A stretch of 64,000 bases of DNA, taken from the NCBI RefSeq assembly GCF_020873875.1, contig NZ_JAHWGU010000002.1, positions 1 through 64,000 of the forward strand, in the 5' to 3' direction. The notes beneath the pieces were generated by a model. The model saw only the letters and a list, made by a program, of their open reading frames with translations. It was not told where the DNA came from and made no database searches. Position 1 is the stretch's first letter. Every line of letters begins with the position of its first letter. The DNA comes from Actinoplanes sp. DH11 (GTDB lineage Bacteria > Actinomycetota > Actinomycetes > Mycobacteriales > Micromonosporaceae). Shown here piece by piece: positions 54,531 to 61,416 of this stretch. A program made the translations under genes and the position numbers.

Positions 54531-55406
54531 TTACTTCGACACCGGGTTCGGTAGCAGCATCCGGGCGTAGTGAGCCTGGTAGCGGTCGAGAAGGGCATCG
54601 ATCTCGGTATGTGCAACGGCTTCCAAGGACTCGAACATGCGACGGTAGGCACGCACCGTCTTGCGACCGCTGGACCTGAGACTGGCGGTGAACAGGTCGA
54701 CGCTGACCCAGCGGTCGTCGGCCACGACGAAGCCGTGATAAGGCGCGATGGGGAGCTGGGTGTCGTCGGCGATGATTCCGAGGTGGACGTTGGGGAAGGT
54801 GGCCACCTGACGCATACGGTCGAGCTGCGAGATCATCTCGGCGGGGTGGCACACCTGGTTGCGCAGCACCTGTTCGGTGATCAGGAAGTGAAAGTCGCGG
54901 TCGCGGGAGTGCAGGATCTGGTTGCGCTGCATCCGGGCGATGACGGCTTCGGTGACCGCCGAGTCGGCACGCCGGCTGTCGTCGCCCTGCTCGTGGGCGG
55001 AAAGGATGGCGCGGGCGTACTCACTCGTCTGCAGCAGACCGGGGATCACCGCCGGCTGCAGGATGCGAAGCTCTTTCGCGGCGGCTTCGGCCCGGCCGTA
55101 CTCCCGCTGGCGGTCTGCCTGGTCACGCCCCGCGGAGACCCAGTCGGTGAGCCGGTCGTCGGCGTGCTCGGCCAGTTCGATGACGCGTTCGGCCTCGGCA
55201 GCCGGCATGTCGAGAGCCTCAGCCAGGAGACGCACATCGCTGGGCTCGGCCGCCACGGCTCCGGTCTCCAAGCGGGAGATCTTGGCCTGACTCATGCCGA
55301 CACGGTCGCCGAGTTGCTGGCCGGTCAACTTCCGCCGCTTCCGCCAGCGGAACAGGATTGCCCCCACCGGCTCGGCGGGCCGATCCCCGGAATCGGGCGA
55401 GTCCAT
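54531..55406 (-). CDS. XRE-family regulator with DUF5753
   Basis: 291 residues from ATG 55406, with GGAGGGGGG about 15 bases upstream. Helix-turn-helix at about 20-75 (LFRWRKRRKLTGQQLGDRVGMSQAKISRLETGAVAAEPSDVRLLAEAL), then DUF5753 from about 110 (LQPAVIPGLLQTSEYARAIL, VIARMQRNQILH, FHFLITEQVLRNQV, MISQLDRMRQVATFPNVHLGII, HGFVVADDRWVSVDLFTAS). This is the WhiJ-like architecture of streptomycete developmental regulators. It is flanked on both sides by paralogous small proteins rather than the usual DUF397 partner. Confidence 0.88.
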   Translation of the reverse strand: MDSPDSGDRPAEPVGAILFRWRKRRKLTGQQLGDRVGMSQAKISRLETGAVAAEPSDVRLLAEALDMPAAEAERVIELAEHADDRLTDWVSAGRDQADRQREYGRAEAAAKELRILQPAVIPGLLQTSEYARAILSAHEQGDDSRRADSAVTEAVIARMQRNQILHSRDRDFHFLITEQVLRNQVCHPAEMISQLDRMRQVATFPNVHLGIIADDTQLPIAPYHGFVVADDRWVSVDLFTASLRSSGRKTVRAYRRMFESLEAVAHTEIDALLDRYQAHYARMLLPNPVSK

Positions 55407-55446
55407 CGACCTCAACTCGCCCCCCTCCGTGCGTCTGGGATCTAGT

Positions 55447-55668
55447 TTATTCGCCTGCCTGCATCGCCGCCGCAAGGAGATCCGCCGGGATCTCCACCAG
55501 CTGTTCGCCCGCAGGTACGTCGATGCCCGCGTTCTCCGGAGCCACGGTGTAACCCTGAACGACCAGAGTGCCTCGGTCCGTCCGATACACCGTCGGACAC
55601 GTGCCGGTGCCACAGAGCGAGGCCACAAGAGTCAGTGTCGGCGCGGAGTTGCCAGAGGCGGCGTCCAT
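55447..55668 (-). CDS. Small paralogous protein A of the XRE module
   Basis: 73 residues from ATG 55668, MDAASGNSAPTLT followed by LVASLCGTGTCPTVYRTDRG..LVVQGY and VPAGEQLVEIPADLL. It shares the core block with the 54180-54482 gene at roughly 60-65 percent by eye. It is the first gene of the minus-strand trio (40-base gap to the XRE gene). The CxxxxC pair in SLCGTGTC may bind metal or form a disulfide. Function unknown. Confidence 0.7.
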   Translation of the reverse strand: MDAASGNSAPTLTLVASLCGTGTCPTVYRTDRGTLVVQGYTVAPENAGIDVPAGEQLVEIPADLLAAAMQAGE

Positions 55669-56044
55669 GACGCCCCTATTGTCATAGTTCACACGGCGCA
55701 CGATACGCCCATCGTCAAGTCGATCATGGAATATTCGAGATTCCGCCCCACCTAACCACACCTGGTGGCGCATGCAAGTCCCCGCTTCGGTCAATCTACT
55801 CACGGACCGCCACGAAACAAGGGTGCCATCATGCACAGCGTGTAACCATCATGGACGGTTTCATTCATTCATGGGAATGAGGATTGCGCGCTGGCGCATA
55901 AGCCTGCATATTCGTAGGCAGGGGTCACGGAGACGTAACGAAACCCGCTCCTGGGGTGACCGTCCGTCTCGGACACTGTGGTCATGGCCCCGCTCGGTGC
56001 ATATGCGTGGCGATCCCACGCAGCCACCTGGATCGGAGGTCGCC
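55669..56044. other. Divergent intergenic region
   Basis: No gene is supported. It is A/T-richer than average and separates the XRE trio (minus) from the membrane-protein gene (plus). A short inverted repeat CCTGC-N10-GCAGG occurs at about 55903-55922 and GTCCG-TCT-CGGAC near 55964-55976. These may be operators; promoter boxes were not clear to me. Confidence 0.45.
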
Positions 56045-56536
56045 ATGTCCTTCATCTTCCCCACCTCACCGGTCATCGCAGGTACGGCATGGGCCCCTGC
56101 GGACAACCTGCCCTCGACCACGGATGCGGCGTCGGCGGCGAGCAGCGTTCGTATGACTACGGGCGCGGAATCGGCCATTGCGGACAGGCTCGCGGCGAGC
56201 GTTGAGGCGCGCACCGACGTGACGGCGACGGGTGCAGCGCCGGATGCGGACGAGCAGGTCCGCACGGATACGTCGGCGGGCAGTGGAACGCCGGCGGCAA
56301 CGGTGATCACGGCTTCGGCGACTGTGGACGTGTTCGACGCGGCGTGGATGCAGCAACCGGTCATCTATCTGGCTGTGGCAGCCCTCTGCCTGGTGGTCGT
56401 GCTGCGGTTTCTGAAGAGGGCGGTGGCGCCGCTCGGAGCGCTGATCCAAGCTGCCGCAGCGGCGACCGTCGTCGCCCTCGCGGCAACGACCGCCCTGGCG
56501 ATGCTCGTCGTCGCGGCGCTCATGACGGCGCGCTGA
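56045..56536 (+). CDS. Hypothetical membrane protein
   Basis: 163 residues from ATG 56045 with GGAGGTCGCC as a good ribosome binding site. Residues 1-100 are Ala/Thr/Ser-rich and probably disordered; two hydrophobic segments follow (PVIYLAVAALCLVVVLRFL and AAAAATVVALAATTALAMLVVAALM). No family is recognised. The next coding gene (57059) also encodes a small membrane protein and may be related in function. Confidence 0.6.
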   Translation: MSFIFPTSPVIAGTAWAPADNLPSTTDAASAASSVRMTTGAESAIADRLAASVEARTDVTATGAAPDADEQVRTDTSAGSGTPAATVITASATVDVFDAAWMQQPVIYLAVAALCLVVVLRFLKRAVAPLGALIQAAAAATVVALAATTALAMLVVAALMTAR

Positions 56537-57058
56537 CGCTGTGCGAACCGACGCAGCCCGAACCGACGCAGCCCGAACCGACGCAGCCCGAACCGACGCG
56601 GCGCCGGCCGACGCCATGCGAACCGACGCCATGCGAACCGACGCGACGCCGGACGACGCAGCCCGAACCAGCCGACCGGACCGGCCGAACGACCGGACCG
56701 ACCGCATCGATCGGACTGACGGCATTGACCGCGCCGGCTGGCCGGAACGACACAAGAACCGGACCAACCACACCGGCGAAACCTCGGTGGTGCGCACGCT
56801 CGCACACACAGGACCGGGATCAGGCCAGGCGCGGTGAATATGCCGACGACACGAAGGCGGGGACCAGGACGGCGGGATCGCGCACGCACGGGGATGCGCG
56901 AGCTCGGGGGCACGCGAGCTCGCAGACGCGCCGAGACCGGCGATCAGGGCGGGGGATACGGCGAAGGGTGACTGCACGGGGAACGGCAGGGACGGGGGCG
57001 GACGCACCCGGGGGACAACGGAGACCTGTGGACACGTTGAGGCGAAGGAGTTGGTGCT
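56537..57058. repeat. 15-bp minisatellite and gene-free stretch
   Basis: From 56544 the unit CGAACCGACGCAGCC is repeated three times perfectly, then in variant form to about 56675 (roughly eight units). In one frame it would read RTDAA repeats, starting at a GTG at 56541, but no other coding sign is seen. The rest, to 57058, is GC-rich with no gene I can support; GGCGAAGGAG at 57041-57050 serves the next gene. Confidence 0.75.
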
Positions 57059-57436
57059 GTGACTGACTACGTCGTGATCGTCGCCCTGGGGGCGCTGGCC
57101 GTCATCGTCGTGACGGAGTTGCTGGCGGCCGTCCTGCCGGTGGTGATCGTGATCGCCATGGTTCCGCCGCACGAGCGGGAAGGGCTCGCTCGCCTTCTCG
57201 CGGCCTGCGACAGTTCGCGGCGGCTGCGCCTGTGGCCGGCCCTCCGGCTGGCAGTGATGATGCGGCGGGAAGAGCGCCGGAACGGGTACCGGGGCGAGCG
57301 ACGGGACGAAGCACGGTGGGAGGAGCTGAACCGGGCGCGCACCTGGGACAGCGGCTACATCGTGCGGCCGCCGGCGATGCCCGCCACGAACGCCGGCGGG
57401 ACGCCGAGCGGCACCGACAGCGACCGCCCCGGCTGA
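57059..57436 (+). CDS. Hypothetical small membrane protein
   Basis: 125 residues from GTG 57059 with GGCGAAGGAG upstream. One long hydrophobic segment at residues 3-37 (YVVIVALGALAVIVVTELLAAVLPVVIVIAMV) is followed by a charged helical tail (PPHEREGLARLLAACDSSRRLRLWPALRLAVMMRREERRNG). Family unknown. Confidence 0.6.
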   Translation: MTDYVVIVALGALAVIVVTELLAAVLPVVIVIAMVPPHEREGLARLLAACDSSRRLRLWPALRLAVMMRREERRNGYRGERRDEARWEELNRARTWDSGYIVRPPAMPATNAGGTPSGTDSDRPG

Positions 57437-57441
57437 GGAAA

Positions 57442-57491
57442 GGGGAAACGCCCGGCACGGGGAAACGCCCGGCAGGGAGAAACGCCCGGCA
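57442..57491. repeat. Three-copy 16/17-bp tandem repeat
   Basis: GGGGAAACGCCCGGCA occurs at 57442-57457 and 57459-57474 and, as a 17-base variant, at 57475-57491. It lies between the stop codons of two convergent genes and can fold weakly; it may act in termination. Confidence 0.75.
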
Positions 57492-57509
57492 CGGGAGAAC
57501 CGGCGCAGG

Positions 57510-57797
57510 TCAGGGCGCCTCGACGGCGGAGATGCGGTACTTGGAGACCTCGGCGGACAGCAGCTGCGGCATCGGGACCGCCGGGGCGTCGCCGGACTCG
57601 CGGAACTTCTCGACGTCGGCGTCGGACTCCCAGCGCTCGTAGATGTTGATGCGGCCGGCATCGAGCGGGTCGGCGGCCTGCACGAAGTCGAGGCAGCCCG
57701 GTGCGGCGCGGGCGAGGCGTGCGATGTCGTGGACCGCTGCGACATACCGGTCCCGGTCGGCCGGGGCGAAGTGCAGAGTGCCAGCAATGATGATCAA
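57510..57797 (-). CDS. Antibiotic-biosynthesis-monooxygenase (ABM) domain protein
   Basis: 95 residues. No ATG or GTG fits; TTG at 57797 is preceded by GGAGGGG at the right distance, so it is taken as start. LIIIAGTLHFAPADRDRYVAAVHDIARLARAAPGCLDFVQAAD and INIYERWESDADVEKFRESG are the ABM ferredoxin-like fold, typically a cofactor-free quinol/anthrone oxygenase or a stress-related heme-like fold. Substrate unknown. A palindrome lies upstream. Confidence 0.82.
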   Translation of the reverse strand: MIIIAGTLHFAPADRDRYVAAVHDIARLARAAPGCLDFVQAADPLDAGRINIYERWESDADVEKFRESGDAPAVPMPQLLSAEVSKYRISAVEAP

Positions 57798-57872
57798 TGG
57801 AATCCCCTCCTGCCGACGACCATACGGGCTGCCTGGCGACAACAGGGGGTCGCGCTTGAGGGAACAAACGGT

Positions 57873-57888
57873 CCTGCCGATCGGCAGG
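57873..57888. promoter_or_regulatory. Perfect 16-base palindrome
   Basis: CCTGCCGATCGGCAGG, between the TTG start of the ABM gene (57797, minus) and the relic on the plus strand (57891). The size suits a dimeric repressor. Confidence 0.45.
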
Positions 57889-57890
57889 TA

Positions 57891-58279
57891 GTGAGGTCGG
57901 ACCGACCGGAAGAGCTCCTGTACGACAGCGACCGCACCCGGATGGTGCGGATCCGCACGGCCGACGGCACCCCGGCCGTCCGTAAGCAGACGCTCGGGCG
58001 GGGTGCCGGGGGTTCCGCGGCTGCTGTCCACGGGCGCGGCGCTCACCTTGCGGGACACTCAGGCCCGTACGCTGGAAAGAAGATCGACCTCGCGCACCGC
58101 CTCGCCGGCACCCTGCCCTACCTGGCGCCGGAGCAGACCGGCCGGGACCGGGCGTCGAGGACGCCGCGACCGCGGACGCCCTCGACAAGCTCGGCTGCGA
58201 CACCGCGCAGGGTTACTGGTTCGCCCGCCCGATGCCGGCGGCCGAACTGACCGGCCGGTTCCCGGCTCTGCTGAGCTGA
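57891..58279 (+). pseudogene. Remnants of a Ser/Thr kinase-ATPase and an EAL-domain protein
   Basis: In one frame from GTG 57891 the sequence reads EELLYDSDRTRMVRIRTADGTPAVRKQT and, after a gap, KIDLAHRLAGTLPYLAPEQTGRD, which match two separated parts of the N-terminal kinase domain of multi-sensor kinase/AAA-ATPase proteins. From 58151 another frame reads GVEDAATADALDKLGCDTAQGYWFARPMPAAEL and ends at TGA 58279, which is the C-terminal end of an EAL (cyclic-di-GMP phosphodiesterase) domain. These belong to proteins of 800 or more residues, so this is a fused scar of at least two large deletions. Confidence 0.6.
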
Positions 58280-58304
58280 TCCCTCAATACTCGGCCGGAG
58301 CCCC

Positions 58305-58514
58305 TCAGTCCTCGACCCGGAAACCGAGCTTCAAGGTCACCTGGAAGTGGGCGACCTCGCCGTCCACCACCTGGCCCCGTACTTCCTTGGTCTCGAACCA
58401 CTCGATGTTGCGAACCGTCTGGGCCGCTTTGCTGACAGCGGTCCGGATGGCGTCGTCGATGCTGGTCGGGCTGCTGCCGACGACTTCGGTGAGCCGGTAC
58501 ACGTGATTGGTCAT
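58305..58514 (-). CDS. Dodecin
   Basis: 69 residues. VYRLTEVVGSSPTSIDDAIRTAVSKAAQTVRNIEWFETKEVRGQVVDGEVAHFQVTLKLGFRVED is a complete dodecin, including the WFE flavin-stacking Trp and the Gln/His region. Dodecins form hollow dodecamers that store flavin (or CoA). The ATG overlaps the TGA of the upstream FMN oxidase gene by four bases. Confidence 0.93.
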   Translation of the reverse strand: MTNHVYRLTEVVGSSPTSIDDAIRTAVSKAAQTVRNIEWFETKEVRGQVVDGEVAHFQVTLKLGFRVED

Positions 58515-59797
58515 GCCTTCAGTGTCCCCCGTGGGACGATCAGTTCCCGGGTGATCTCGGAGAGGTTCCGCACGCCGGTCAGCGCCATCGTCAGGTCCAG
58601 CTCGGCGATCACGTTCGCGACGACCTCCTCGATGCCGCGCCGGCCGGCGATCGCGAGGCCGTACATGTAGGGCCGCCCCAGCAGCACCGCGTCCGCGCCG
58701 AGCGCCAGCGCCACGAAGACGTCGGCACCGGTGCGGATGCCGCTGTCCATCAGAACCCGGGCGTCCGGCCCGACCGCGTCCCGCACGGCGACGAGCGCGT
58801 CGAGCGCGGCGATCGCGTTGTCCACCTGCCGGCCGCCGTGGTTCGACACCACGATCGCGTCGACACCGGCGTCGAAGGCACGCCGGGCGTCGTCCGGGTG
58901 CAGAATCCCCTTCAACACGATCGGCAGGCGGGTGCGGTCGCGCAGCGTGGCGATGTGGTCCCAGTTCAGCCGGGGATTGGAGTAGATGTCGAGGAACGTC
59001 TCCACGCTCGCCCTCGGCAGCGGCGAGCGCAGGTTCGACCAGAACGCCCCCGGATGATTCCGGGTGATCTCGATGAGCGACCGGATCGCCCCCAGCGTGA
59101 TCTCCGGCTTCCCCGACCGGGGACGGCTCGCGGCCAGCTCCCGGAACCGCGGATCCGACGTGTACTGCCCGATCCCCAGCCCCTTGGCGAACGGCAACGA
59201 CCCCAGGTTCAGGTCCTGCGGCCGCCAGCCCAGCACGGTGGTGTCGAGCGTGACCACCAGAGCACCCGCCCCGACCGCCTCGGCACGCCCGATCAGGCTG
59301 TCGACGAGCGCCTCATCCGTACTCCAATAAAGCTGCACCCATCGCGGCGCCGCCCCCATCGCCCGCGCGGTCTCCTCCATCGGCGTGCCGCCCTGATTGG
59401 TGAAAATGTAGGGCACCCCGACCGCCGCGGCAGCCTCAGCGGTGCGCAGATCCGCGTCCTTGGCGATCAACTGCCCGGCCCCGACCGGCGCCAGCAACAC
59501 CGGCGCCACCAGCGGCGTACCGAGCAACTCCGACGACAGGTCACGCTCAGCAACATCCCGCAGCATCCGCGGCACAATCGCCCACTGATCGAAAGCAGCC
59601 CGGTTGGCACGCATGGTGCGTCCCTCGCCAGCCCCACCGGCCACATAGGCCCAGCCGGTGGCACTGCTGGCCTTCCGTGCCCGCCGCTCCAGCTCCGCAA
59701 AATCAGTCGGCACCGCAGGCCGCCGCCCCAGCACCCCGGCCCGGTAGATCGCATTCTGCCGCCGCCGGCCCGCACCCTGCGTGTTCTCCACGGACAC
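58511..59797 (-). CDS. FMN-dependent alpha-hydroxy-acid oxidase (lactate 2-monooxygenase-like)
   Basis: 428 residues from GTG 59797. TIM-barrel FMN enzyme: WAYVAGGAGEGRTMRANRAAFDQW, PVLLAPVGAGQLI, YIFTNQGGTPMEE, WVQLYWSTD, LPIVLKGILHPDDARRAFDAGVDAIVVSNHGGRQVDN (active-site His in SNHGGRQ), VLMDSGIRTGADVFVALALGADAVLLGRPYMYGLAIAG. The length and middle part are nearest to lactate 2-monooxygenase. It turns an alpha-hydroxy acid into a keto acid or a shorter acid. Dodecin is co-translated downstream. Confidence 0.9.
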   Translation of the reverse strand: MSVENTQGAGRRRQNAIYRAGVLGRRPAVPTDFAELERRARKASSATGWAYVAGGAGEGRTMRANRAAFDQWAIVPRMLRDVAERDLSSELLGTPLVAPVLLAPVGAGQLIAKDADLRTAEAAAAVGVPYIFTNQGGTPMEETARAMGAAPRWVQLYWSTDEALVDSLIGRAEAVGAGALVVTLDTTVLGWRPQDLNLGSLPFAKGLGIGQYTSDPRFRELAASRPRSGKPEITLGAIRSLIEITRNHPGAFWSNLRSPLPRASVETFLDIYSNPRLNWDHIATLRDRTRLPIVLKGILHPDDARRAFDAGVDAIVVSNHGGRQVDNAIAALDALVAVRDAVGPDARVLMDSGIRTGADVFVALALGADAVLLGRPYMYGLAIAGRRGIEEVVANVIAELDLTMALTGVRNLSEITRELIVPRGTLKA

Positions 59798-60300
59798 CCC
59801 TCACGAAGACGAACAGGACTCACCATAGAGAAGGACACTTCCTAGGGATACGGGCGACGCCCGCACCCCACCGCACCACCCCCGTCCCCAGTCCCTCGCC
59901 ACCTGACGGAACGCGGCCCGGCGCCTCCCGGCGCCGCCCCCGGCGCGGACCCCGCCACAACCGCTACGCGCGCGGCAGGGTCCGATAAAGGGCCTGGCAA
60001 TGGGCAAGAAGCCTCCGTCGCACGCCTACAACAGAACAAGCCACTGCCTGGGTCGCGCAGCCAAGCGACCGTGACGCTAAGTCGAGGTTGCCGGCCGTAG
60101 TCCGGCCGGCCGTGGAGTTCTGGCGGGCCCACAGGCCCCGTGAAACTCCACGCAGCCCTCCGCGCGGCGGCACACGTCACACCCTCTCTACAGAGAGTCA
60201 ACGATCATGCCTTCCCGCACCAGAGGCCGGGCACGGAGCGGTGACCTCAGGCGCGGAGCGCGAGCTTGCGCGCGGAGCGCAAAGTCGGAGCGGGGGCGGG
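59798..60300. other. 500-base gap with two hairpins
   Basis: No gene is supported. GCCGGCCG (60090-60097) pairs with CGGCCGGC (60103-60110) around a five-base loop, and directly after it CGTGGAGTT (60111-60119) pairs with AACTCCACG (60144-60152) around a 24-base loop. The pair of adjacent hairpins could end transcription of the gene at 60301 or form part of a small RNA. No tRNA or rRNA is seen. Confidence 0.5.
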
Positions 60301-61173
60301 TCAGGGTAGGGGCTGGGTTGTGCCGAACAGGCCGGGCAGGCCGCCGCTGTGCAACAGGATCATGCGGCTGCCGGGGGTTGCGTTCGCGGCCAGGCCGGCC
60401 AACGCCCGGCCGGTGTAGATCGGGTCCAGGAAGAGGCCCTCGGTGCGCGCGGCCAGGCGCAGGGCCGCCCGGACCTCGTCGGTGACTGTGGCGTAGCCGG
60501 GTCCGATCCGGCCGCGGTCGATTGTCAGGGGCCCCGGGTCGGCGTCCAGCAAGGACCGCACCGCGGCGTCAGGGTCGGACACCGCACCGACGGCGACGCC
60601 GAACACCCGGTCGGCGCCGAGGCCCGAAACCAGGCCGGCCATGGTGCCGCCGGAACCCACCGCGACGACCACCTGATCGAATTCGGCCTGGGTGGTCAGT
60701 TCGCGGGCGCATTCGGCGTACGCCTGGACTGCCGTGGGTGATGAGCCGCCGAACGGGATCAGAAAGGCGTCGGTGACCTCGCGCGCGACGTCGGCCGGCG
60801 CCCGTTCGCCGGACCAGATTATTTCCGCGCCGGCGAGTTCGTCGAGGAGCAGGTTGCCGGACGGCTGTGGTGGCTGGGCGGCTCGGTGCCCGGCCAGCAC
60901 CAGCACGCAGCGGAGGCCGAGGCGGGCCGCGACCGCGGCGGTGGCCCGGGCGTGATTGGACTGCGGTGCGCCGGTGGTGACGAGTGTGGTGGCGCCGGCG
61001 GCGAGGGCTTCCGCAGCGGTGTAGCGCAGTTTGCGTGCCTTGTTGCCGCCGCCACCGGGCCCGATCAGATCGTCCCGCTTGATCCACAGCCGGTCGAGCC
61101 GGAGTGCGGCGGCCAGGCGGGGCGCCTCCTCCAGTGGGGTCGGGTAGGTGCCGAGCGCCAGGGGTTCCACCAT
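60301..61173 (-). CDS. D-cysteine desulfhydrase / ACC-deaminase family enzyme
   Basis: 290 residues from ATG 61173. PLP-dependent fold type II: PTPLEEAPRLAAAL, LWIKRDDLIGPGGGGNKARKLRY (the PLP Lys in GNKARKL), TTGAPQSNHARATAAVAARLGL, VVVAVGSGGTMAGLVSGLGA, DPIYTGRALAGLA and LLHSGGLPGLFG. Close relatives are D-cysteine desulfhydrase and 1-aminocyclopropane-1-carboxylate deaminase; residues that separate the two are not decisive by eye. The start overlaps no neighbour; the divergent pectate lyase operon begins 244 bases away. Confidence 0.88.
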   Translation of the reverse strand: MVEPLALGTYPTPLEEAPRLAAALRLDRLWIKRDDLIGPGGGGNKARKLRYTAAEALAAGATTLVTTGAPQSNHARATAAVAARLGLRCVLVLAGHRAAQPPQPSGNLLLDELAGAEIIWSGERAPADVAREVTDAFLIPFGGSSPTAVQAYAECARELTTQAEFDQVVVAVGSGGTMAGLVSGLGADRVFGVAVGAVSDPDAAVRSLLDADPGPLTIDRGRIGPGYATVTDEVRAALRLAARTEGLFLDPIYTGRALAGLAANATPGSRMILLHSGGLPGLFGTTQPLP

Positions 61174-61226
61174 GATCAGAAGCCTACCGCGCCCGCCTAC
61201 TGCAACATTCCTGCAAACGAAAAGCA

Positions 61227-61255
61227 TTGACGCTCTCGGATGAACGATTTTATGG
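61227..61255 (+). promoter_or_regulatory. Promoter of the pectate lyase operon
   Basis: TTGACG (61227-61232) and TTATGG (61250-61255) are separated by 17 bases, upstream of the ATG at 61417. The direct repeat TGCAA-N6-TGCAA lies just upstream (61201-61216). The leader is long (about 155 bases) and may hold regulatory structure. Confidence 0.5.
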
Positions 61256-61416
61256 TCGGCCCAAGGTTTCGCGGATGTTTCACAGCTCGGACGGGCGAAT
61301 TCCCCGCCGCGCCCTCCCCGCTTTTCCGGATCATTGTCGCCGCACCGCTGCCGCCCCGGGCAGTGGCGATTCCGCGTACCTGTGCCCGTTTCCCTCCACG
61401 CCATCCGAGGATCGAC

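Noticed and set aside
56541..56837. Frame encoding RTDAA repeats after a membrane protein gene
   Set aside because: GTG without ribosome binding site; coding look comes from the 15-bp repeat only.
59964..60173. 69-codon minus-strand frame across the two hairpins
   Set aside because: Codon use and composition are not gene-like and it lies on strongly structured DNA; no homologous motif is recognised.
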